Shown here piece by piece: positions 57,424 through 64,000 of a DNA stretch of 64,000 nucleotides; position 1 is the first letter of the stretch, and every line of letters begins with the position of its first letter. Under the pieces are notes generated by a model. That model made no database searches and was not told the DNA's origin. It saw nothing but the letters and a program-made list of their open reading frames with translations. The DNA is from Tetrastigma voinierianum (Eukaryota > Streptophyta > Magnoliopsida > Vitales > Vitaceae), in assembly GCA_016808115.1 (NCBI GenBank), contig JAEQBH010000986.1, forward strand, positions 744,001 through 808,000. The letters are read 5' to 3'. Made by a program: the position numbers and the translations under genes.

Positions 57424-57680
57424 ATGTCGCAACATCAACAGCAAAGTCGCGATACTGGTTCCAAAAATTTCCCCAATGTCACGAAATTGACATGTGATGT
57501 CGCGACATTGCAATTATAAAAGAGAGACATTAAGGCAGTGTCGTGACATCGAAATTCCAATGTTGCAACATCAATTTAAGTTAATAAGAAAGCAAACACA
57601 ATGTCGCGACATTAAATCTCCAATGTTGCAATATCAAGTCAATGTCGCGACATCACAACTCCAATGTTGCGACATCACAG
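57424..57680 (+). repeat. Internal array of TGTCGCGACA dyads
   Basis: About nine dyads (TGTCGCGACA, TGTTGCAACA and others) with three pairs exactly 22 bp apart (57539/57561, 57602/57624, 57643/57665). Same motif and spacing as the LTR arrays but located inside the element, after pol and immediately before a TATA box and the downstream ORF. Confidence 0.88.
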
Positions 57681-57694
57681 TTAGGGCAGCCTAC

Positions 57695-57704
57695 CTATAT
57701 AAGG
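57695..57704 (+). promoter_or_regulatory. Internal TATA box before the downstream ORF
   Basis: CTATATAAGG, 20 bp after the last dyad of the internal array. Downstream bases (GATACACTTCGTGGAG) resemble those after the LTR TATA box (GAAACTCTTGGGGAG), suggesting this is a captured or duplicated LTR promoter segment for the downstream ORF. Confidence 0.6.
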
Positions 57705-57791
57705 ATACACTTCGTGGAGATTTTCAAATTCAAATAAAATCTCTGAAGCTTTCAACCCTAGCTCTCCTACCCTTGACGAAGTGATAGGAAA

Positions 57792-59720
57792 TGTAATACC
57801 CCGAATTAGACCCTAGCAATTATTTCAGTTTTGTAATATAAGAAAAGTAAATTTGTATTTTTTCGAAATTTAAGTGCTAAAAGTGAAAAAGGATAAAGCC
57901 GGGATTAATACAAAAGCCAAGGATAAAATGGTAAATTATAAAATGAGGACCCAAGGGTCATAACATAAGAAGAAGATATAAAGGAAAATGATGTTATATT
58001 TGAAAATAAATGAAAATGAAGGACTAAAATGCAAAGGGAAAAGATTAAATCAAAGATGATAAGGCCAAACAAGGCCTTAGAAAAATCCCATTTCGTGGGT
58101 GAGAGTTGTGGCATTCCAATGCCTATAAAAGAAGAGAAATAGAGAAGATGAGAGAAGAAAGAAGAAGGAAGAAGGAAAAGAAGGAGAAGTTCAGGTATGG
58201 AATTGATGTTTGGAAATCTTATTTGGAACGCTTGTTTGGATATTAGTAAGGAAACTATAGTAAGGATGTTAGTTTGGAATTGTTTGGAAACTTTGGTATT
58301 GGAAATACTTGTTTAAGTTGGGTTAGGAAAACCCTAACTTTTCAATACATGTGTTTTTGGTTGGTTTAAGTTAGTTTTATGGTTTTGTTTTGAAATGGTG
58401 TGTTTTAGTTGGAAGAGTTCCAACGATAATGGCCAAAACTGGTCATTTCTTTTTCTGCTTGACACCCCTACGCCTAGGCGAAGACATTTCCACCTAGGCG
58501 AACCCGAGGTCAAGTTTTCGAACTTCTAACTGGCCAGGGCGCACTGTAAGTTCTTGCTGCTTTCATCATAATTTAAATAATTATCCATTGGATTAATGAG
58601 GACCCTAATAAGGAATGAAAGAAAGGGTTCGCATACATAAAAGTATGAAAATATTTTCGCCCCTACGATCCTGGGCTGTCAAGCAAACATTATTTCTTAC
58701 CCTCTTTTGCTAATGGGATTAAGAATGATAAAACGAGTTCTGAAATACATATAATTGTATGCCTACTTAAGACCAAATAGTGAATGAATAGGTATCTTTG
58801 ATCAGTGCTTCGACACTCCTACTAGTGCTACGGTACTTCTGTTACGTGGGCAAGCATGTCTCTGATCAATGCTTCGGCACTCCTGCTAGTGCTACGACAC
58901 TTTTGTTACCTGGGCAGGCACATCTCTAATCAGTGCTTCAGCACTCCTGCTAGTGCTACGACACATCTGTTACGTGGGCAGGCAGGTCTCTGTTCAATAT
59001 CATATCATACCTTCAGGTACTTATTGTACTGTGTCCTTCTTATTCAGTATTAGAGGTCTATGCAGGCAAATACTTAAATGTTGTATACCCGAGTAATAAG
59101 ATACATGAAATTAAATGATAAGAATCTGAATGATAAATAAGAAGTAAGCATAAGAAATCAGTATGTTTTGTTCTGTATTGTACCCTCGGGTACTCCCTTT
59201 ATATGATATATGTTTTGAACTCCTTCGGGAGATATGAAAGTTCTGTTACAAGAATTATATACATAAAAACTCAAGAGAATTCCAGATACGTAAACTCCGA
59301 CATATGCTTTATGATATATGTATTATAAATGTGACCACTTTAAGTGGTTATATCCGCTCTTACTAAGTTATGTTTAGCACGTTTCATCCATGTAGGTACC
59401 GAATAGGACATCTGTTGCATTCTGCATCAGTTAGGGCCAATACATCTGTAGGAGTCCACCTGATGTAGGTTTTGAATTTGATTTTGTAATGTCAATGTAA
59501 AAGTTTTTGTAATAGTGAAAGTTATTTATGTATAAGTAAATGGGACTTGGGAATAAGTTTAAGACAACTAACCACCACTACAGTGGTGGTATTAGAATTT
59601 TTATTTCCTTATGGATTTTTTTATTGAAATTGGCCTACCAATGTCCGAAAAGCAGGTGAAGGAGTCCCAGTCCGGTGCCTCGCCCCCTATCTTCGCCCAG
59701 GCAGGGGTAGGGGTGTGACA
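57792..59720 (+). mobile_element. Solo LTR, 1.93 kb, Tekay type
   Basis: TGTAATACCCCG…GGGTGTGACA flanked by perfect GGAAA duplications (57787-57791 and 59721-59725). GA tract 58138-58190, donor-like TTCAG|GTATGG at 58195, acceptor-like CATGTAG|G ending at 59395, and three 64-bp repeats in the middle. No coding sequence, so it is a recombination product. It splits the 5' part of the downstream ORF of the Athila-like element. Confidence 0.9.
58795..58990 (+). repeat. 64-bp tandem repeat, three copies
   Basis: Units starting TCTCTGATCARTGCTTC at ~58795, 58859 and 58923, each with CACTCCTGCTAGTGCTACG and GTTACGTGGGCAGGCA. A fourth partial start follows at 58987. Confidence 0.9.
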
Positions 59721-59725
59721 GGAAA

Positions 59726-60580
59726 CGTGGTAGAAGAAGTTCTGAGAGAGAGGGCAAAGGAAGGGAACCAAGAAACTGCTCTCGAGGTAGTTCCAAAAGA
59801 AATACAAGTCGTGGTGGAAGAAGGAGAGGCCAAGGCCTTCTACTCCAACAAAGGAGAAAAGGCTTTCAAGAAGCATCTCGCTAGAAAAGGGGTATGTGGA
59901 ATAAAGAGACTTCAAACAACTCATATCGCCATTCAAGGAGGAAGTGGAACGAAGAGGCTGGGAGACAGTGACCTAGCACATGGAACTAGGAAGGAGGGCG
60001 TTAGTCAAGGAGTTGTACACCAACCTGGGTGAGAGAAAATACATGGCGTGCTATGTCAAGGGGAGATGGATCCCTTTGGGGGAAAGGATCATCTTCCAAA
60101 TCTTAGAGCTCAAACAAGTGGGGGAGTGCATAAAGTATGAGCATCTCTAAAAGAGCCCAAGCTTCGAAGAGATCGCCTGAGAACTAACGAATGATCTAGG
60201 GCAGTGGCAAAGGACCAAGACCATCCGCAACGCCTACATCGATAGGGGGGATCTTACTGAAACTAACAAGGTATGGTTCTACCTTATTAATTCAGTGTTC
60301 AAGCCTTCAATGCACGTCTCAACTGTAATACATGACCTCGCATTACTATTGTATGCGTTGGTCAAAAGCTTTGAACTTGATGTGGGGAGAATTATCAAAG
60401 AGTTCATTCAGGACTATGCTAAGAACAATTTCTCAGGCAACATCCCCCACCCCACCTTAATCACCCTCTTGTGTATTAAGGGGGGAATAAAAGTGGTAGA
60501 AGATACAGAGAAGAGCCCGAAAACCTCTCATCTCACTCTTACTGGAGTCCTCAAAACTTCAGAGAGGGTGAAGAGGTAGG
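59726..60580 (+). pseudogene. Downstream ORF: plant-transposon-protein-like domain
   Basis: A third coding region after pol. Blocks in order, in shifting frames: EGEAKAFYSNKGEKAFKKHL then ARKGV (59815-59895), KEFYANLGERKYMACYV-like at ~60005-60055, WIPLGE, then NSVFKPSMHVSTVIHDLALL and YALVKSFELDVGRIIKE, NNFSGNIPHPTLITLLCIKG (60285-60485). This resembles the 'putative plant transposon protein' domain found beside Athila/Ogre-type elements; its function is unknown. Stops are CAG/CAA-to-TAG/TAA type. The ORF's 5' end is interrupted by the solo LTR. Confidence 0.65.
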
Positions 60581-60699
60581 GAGAATCAGAAAATGAAGAA
60601 GAACAGAGGAACAACCTAGGGAAACAATTCCTGTAGTAGAGGCTGAGGAAGAGTTTGTAAATGAAGAAAGGGGGGTTTCAAAGATTATATAAAGCAACC

Positions 60700-61230
60700 A
60701 GTGCTCTCCTCTAATGCTGAAGAAACAATACCAGCCCCAATAAGAGTTGAAGAAAGAGGAAAGAGAAGAGCTATAGTGCAGGAGAGCAGCAATTCTGAGC
60801 TGCTCTCTCTACTAACAAAAATGAGAGATAAGATGAGAAGAATGGATAAGCAGCTCAGGGAAGAGGTAAGGTGGAGAGACAACAATCAGGCTGAGGAAAA
60901 AAATAAAAAAGAAGAGAACTTAGCAGATATAGGGAGTGGAAAGAAGAGTTAGCACAGAGAGATAGAGCACTAAGGGCAGAGCTAAGAGAGAGGGAAAGGC
61001 CTTTGTAAATGATCAGCTGAAGAAAGATCAAGAGTTGATTAAGATTATGGAGATAAGGGAAAAGGAGATGGAACAAAATCTGCTCCAGAAGGCTGAAGCC
61101 TTTGGGTACCTATATAAAGAACACCAAAAGGAAATCAAAGCTACCATCCAGAAAAGGGATGAAGAATTAGAGTCCACCCTAAACTACAAGGAGAAATTGT
61201 GGACAAAGAGCATTGACCTGGTGAACTAAA
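60700..61230 (+). pseudogene. Downstream ORF: coiled-coil tail
   Basis: Charged heptad-like sequence: ELLSLLTKMRDKMRRMDKQL, REEVRWRDNNQAEEKNKKEE and, in another frame from 61035, EIREKEMEQNLLQKAEAF, EHQKEIKATIQKRDEELEST. Probably the C-terminal half of the same ORF as the preceding domain. A long coiled coil suggests a structural or oligomerising role; not known. Confidence 0.55.
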
Positions 61231-63190
61231 ACATGATAAAGATGTATCAAGCCCAGGGTGAATTTGAAGGATCTCTTAATTCTATTGGGCAGAGGTAGAA
61301 TGAGCTAATTAGGCAACATCTTCTAACACAAGAGTGATATCTTTTCAACAAGGAAATTATTCAACTGCAAACCAAAAATCCCTAATCCCCTCGAATCTAC
61401 TCTCTGTTAGTCAGAATTTGAAACTGAATCTCAAGCCTCAAACCTAAAGAAAGAAGAAATTGTACCTATTGTATCTATTTCTTCCTTTGTGTAATTCAAG
61501 CAATTGTAATGCATAGTTCAAATTATAAATGAAAATCAATTACTAAAGTTTATGTACAATTGCCTCTTTCTCTCTTTTATCTTAATATTCTTTTATGTTC
61601 ATATTATATTTTTTATGATTTGAGAATAATTGAGATTTCCATTAAACTGATTGCATAATTGTTGAGATGAAAATATAACAAGGCAAAACTCTAAAATGAA
61701 ATGGGTTGAATAATTGAAACAGGATTTTATGTTATGATGTCAAGGATAGATAAGCTAAAAATTTTAGAATCTGAAAAAGGAAATTGAGAGCAATGTTAAT
61801 AAGGCTTTTAATTCTAGTTTGATTGAATAAGACAATTCAGAAAATTACTAAACTAACACATTGGTCATAAGTACCTTGAAAAACTGATTGTGCTGAGATT
61901 AGGAACACCTTATTGGAATGACTAGCATTCAATCTCAAAAGGTCCTAGAACTTCTTGTATTATTAATCAAAGTGAAATCCTAGGCATTACAACCAGTAGG
62001 AAATGATTTAGGCCATCCTTTGACAGTTTGGACCTTTCAGAAGTCTACCCTTTTGATATGCTATATGCATGTACCTTAGTACCTTTTTTGAGCCTAATGT
62101 CAGTTTCATCATCTAAGCCAAAAGAAAGACCTTAAACATACCAGAAATATGATCCTTCATACATAACCTCTATTATGCCCAAACTGAAAGCTGAATGCAG
62201 AAAAACGATCAAGAGAAAAAGTTTGGGGGAGTTATTTTTTTTGGAAAGGTTAGAATTAGGGATGTGAAAAGGTGAATAACTGAGTCAAGATGTACTAAAG
62301 AAGGCGCACAACAGAAAATTGAGAAGCTGAAAAAGAATGAAAATTTCAAGGGAGAATGTGTTTTGCCTTGTAGCCTTCCTCCTTTGAGCCATTAAGTTCT
62401 TATGGGTGTTCTACACATAGTACTCTAATGTCAACTGGTATGAGAATTACTAACCCAAAGCTTGCTAAGGGTGGTAGAAAGCTTAAGGAGACAAAACATT
62501 ACACCATTCCAAAAACCTTGAATAAGTAGGAAAAAGAAAAGAGCTTCTAGAACATAATTGAAAATAATAGTGGAAAAAAAAAAAAAAACACAAAGGCTAA
62601 AATGAAGAAAATGCACCAATCCAAGTTTGGTGGTGCTTAAAATGCTATTTTAGCTATAAAATAGGATGAGCAGTGAAGGCAAAATGTTGAGAAAATGTAT
62701 GCAGTCTGGGTAAACTTGAGCATTAAATATCCAGTTATCTACCCAAGTACCCTAGCCATACATTACAAGCTCAAAAGACCTATTTGATTCTGAGGGTTGT
62801 GTTTTGCCTACATTAGTGGCGAATAATATGACCAACAAGCCTATGAGACCTAAATTACATTGAAAGAATACCATTCTACAAGTGACTCTCATAAGGCTAC
62901 CTAATCTACAAATTAGTCATAAGGGGAAGACCAACACACACTCACAGAGTCAAGTACTATATCTGTTTATTAACTATGAATTACATGTTATATTTAATGA
63001 TCTAAATTGAAAATTTTTAGGATTCTGAAAATGAAGGTTAATTAGAATTGATGTCACAACTGAAATACTATTGAAGCCAAATTTCTGACATTATCTGAAA
63101 AGATGATTTAATTGAAAAATGTCCTTAAAAATCGATTTTTATTGTTTGAGGACAAACAAATAGCCTTTACTTTTCTTGAGGACGAGCAAA
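61231..63190 (+). other. 3' non-coding region of the Athila-like element
   Basis: About 2 kb with no domain; AT-rich, only chance ORFs. It ends in GAGGACAAACAAATAGCC…CTTGAGGACGAGC, the usual lead-in to the polypurine tract in this group. Confidence 0.6.
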
Positions 63191-63194
63191 ACTT

Positions 63195-63210
63195 TAAGTT
63201 TGGGAGAGTT
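63195..63210 (+). other. Polypurine tract of the Athila-like element
   Basis: AAGTTTGGGAGAGTT directly before the LTR start TGATGAG; primes plus-strand synthesis. Matches the AAGT.TGGGGGAGT form of related elements. Confidence 0.7.
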
Positions 63211-64000
63211 TGATGAGTCTAAAACTCATCTATTTTTAAGCCTATTTTTCAAGTATATTTCAGGCTTAAAAGTTTTATTTAATGTTAAATTATAGAATTT
63301 TCACCCCAGATTTATGTTTTTGCAGAAATTTAAAGAAAAAACCATGGCAAAAGCAAAAAAAATGGAAGCCCAGCGACAATGTTGCTACACCAAAAGAACA
63401 ATGTCACGACATTGTATGGAAAGTGTCATGCAATTACTCCAATGTCGCAACATCACCGTGACATTGGTTGAAATAGATATATCAAAATTCTACAATGTCG
63501 CGACATCACCATGACATAGGTTGCGACATCACTCAAGATTGCAGAACTCAAATTCAATGTCGCGACATCGGAACAAAGAATTATTCCAATGTCGTGACAT
63601 CAACTCAATGTCGCGACATCCGTGAAACAATCAAGCGCATATCAGTATGCGTGACGCCGAGTTGATCTGCAATGCGCATCTTAAATGTCGCGACATCATT
63701 GCGAAATTTCCACGACATCATCGCGACATTGCCACGACATTGGGCGATAGGAAAGAAGCGTAAATTGCCAGTATTGCGACATTGCCCGCGACATAAACAG
63801 CGACATGTCGGCTAAAGGCTTGAACCTTTGGAGAACTAAACTTGCAATGTCGCGACATCGGATCAGTGATATTGCGACATCAGATCAAAGTAGCTAAGGT
63901 GGTGAGACCAACACAATGTCGCGGCATCATCACAACAATGTCACAACATCAGCCACGACATTAATAGAGGGCCTTACAACATCAAGTGTTCAATGACGCA
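63211..64000 (+). repeat. 3' LTR of Athila-like element (first 790 bp)
   Basis: TGATGAGTCTAAAACTCATC onward aligns with 48484 onward of the 5' LTR (TATTTTTAAGCC, CAAGTATATTTC, GCAGAAATTT). It runs out of the window inside the dyad array. About 75 bp present at the start of the 5' LTR are missing. Confidence 0.88.
63371..64000 (+). repeat. Array of TGTCGCGACA dyads (3' LTR)
   Basis: At least 15 dyads or near-dyads. A 22-bp pair is present at 63849/63871 and a 31-bp pair at 63559/63590, the latter matching the 5' LTR pair at 48842/48873. The array continues past the window. Confidence 0.88.

Larger units (their letters stand above)
48404..64000 (+). mobile_element. Athila-like Ty3/gypsy element (incomplete, runs off window)
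   Basis: 5' LTR 48404-~51187, PBS 51194, gag 51400-52860, protease ~53380-53690, RT ~54440-54990, RNase H 55040-55500, integrase ~55840-56480, a promoter-like array 57424-57704, a downstream ORF region 57720-61260 split by a solo LTR, polypurine tract ~63195-63210 and 3' LTR from 63211. Over 15.6 kb here. The tRNA-Asp-type PBS, the GGGAGGCAACCCAAG post-pol phrase and the extra downstream ORF fit Athila. Stops from C-to-T changes show it is inactive. Confidence 0.88.

Noticed and set aside
59601..59936. 111-codon minus-strand ORF across the solo LTR end
   Set aside because: It crosses an insertion junction (59720) and lies antisense to the downstream ORF.

Overview
This window is nuclear DNA from a flowering plant, probably a eudicot and probably from a gene-poor, heterochromatic (pericentromeric-type) region. 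The evidence is dense nesting of plant Ty1/copia and Ty3/gypsy elements, plant-type primer-binding sites, hAT-like MITEs, and an inserted block of plastid DNA with the angiosperm gene order psbE-psbF-psbL-psbJ / petA / cemA. I see no intact host protein-coding gene. Nearly all open reading frames are decayed transposon proteins or their antisense shadows.

Layout. Positions 1-10.7 kb are AT-rich intergenic DNA with a diverged ~570-bp tandem array (0.55-2.9 kb), a hAT-like MITE (6757-7572), a second MITE remnant (9.75-10.08 kb) and no confident gene. From about 10.7 kb a Ty1/copia element (Ale/Retrofit-like) runs on the + strand: PBS, gag, integrase, RT. A MITE interrupts its gag. Its RT/RNase H region is broken by three large insertions, so the copia pieces lie at ~10715-14824, 37818-38015 and 48313-48403, and the rest is outside the window.

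Insertion 1 (14825-37817, target duplication TGTTG) is a Tekay-like chromovirus. Its 5' LTR (14825-19807) carries a ~2.7-kb plastid insertion (15859-18579). Its 3' LTR is split after 77 bp by a second Tekay-like element (24431-35574, target duplication AAAAT), whose two LTRs differ mainly in the number of ~195-bp internal repeats (3 versus 6).

Insertion 2 (38016-48312, minus strand, target duplication GTACT) is a Reina/Galadriel-like gypsy element. Its left LTR contains a 4.08-kb solo LTR (38909-42984).

Insertion 3 (48404 to beyond the end) is an Athila-like gypsy element with 5' LTR, tRNA-Asp-type PBS, gag-PR-RT-RH-IN, and a downstream ORF with a plant-transposon-protein-like domain and coiled coil. 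A 1.93-kb solo LTR (57792-59720, target duplication GGAAA) splits that downstream region. The 3' LTR starts at 63211 and leaves the window.

The most unusual signals are two. (a) Arrays of the perfect dyad TGTCGCGACA in the Athila-like LTRs, and again inside the element just before a TATA box and the downstream ORF; dyads repeatedly occur in pairs exactly 22 bp apart. (b) A shared layout of all Tekay-type LTRs: a GA-rich tract followed by an AG|GTATGG donor-like site, a variable middle with family-specific tandem repeats, and a TGTAG acceptor-like site near the end. This suggests an intron inside the LTR.
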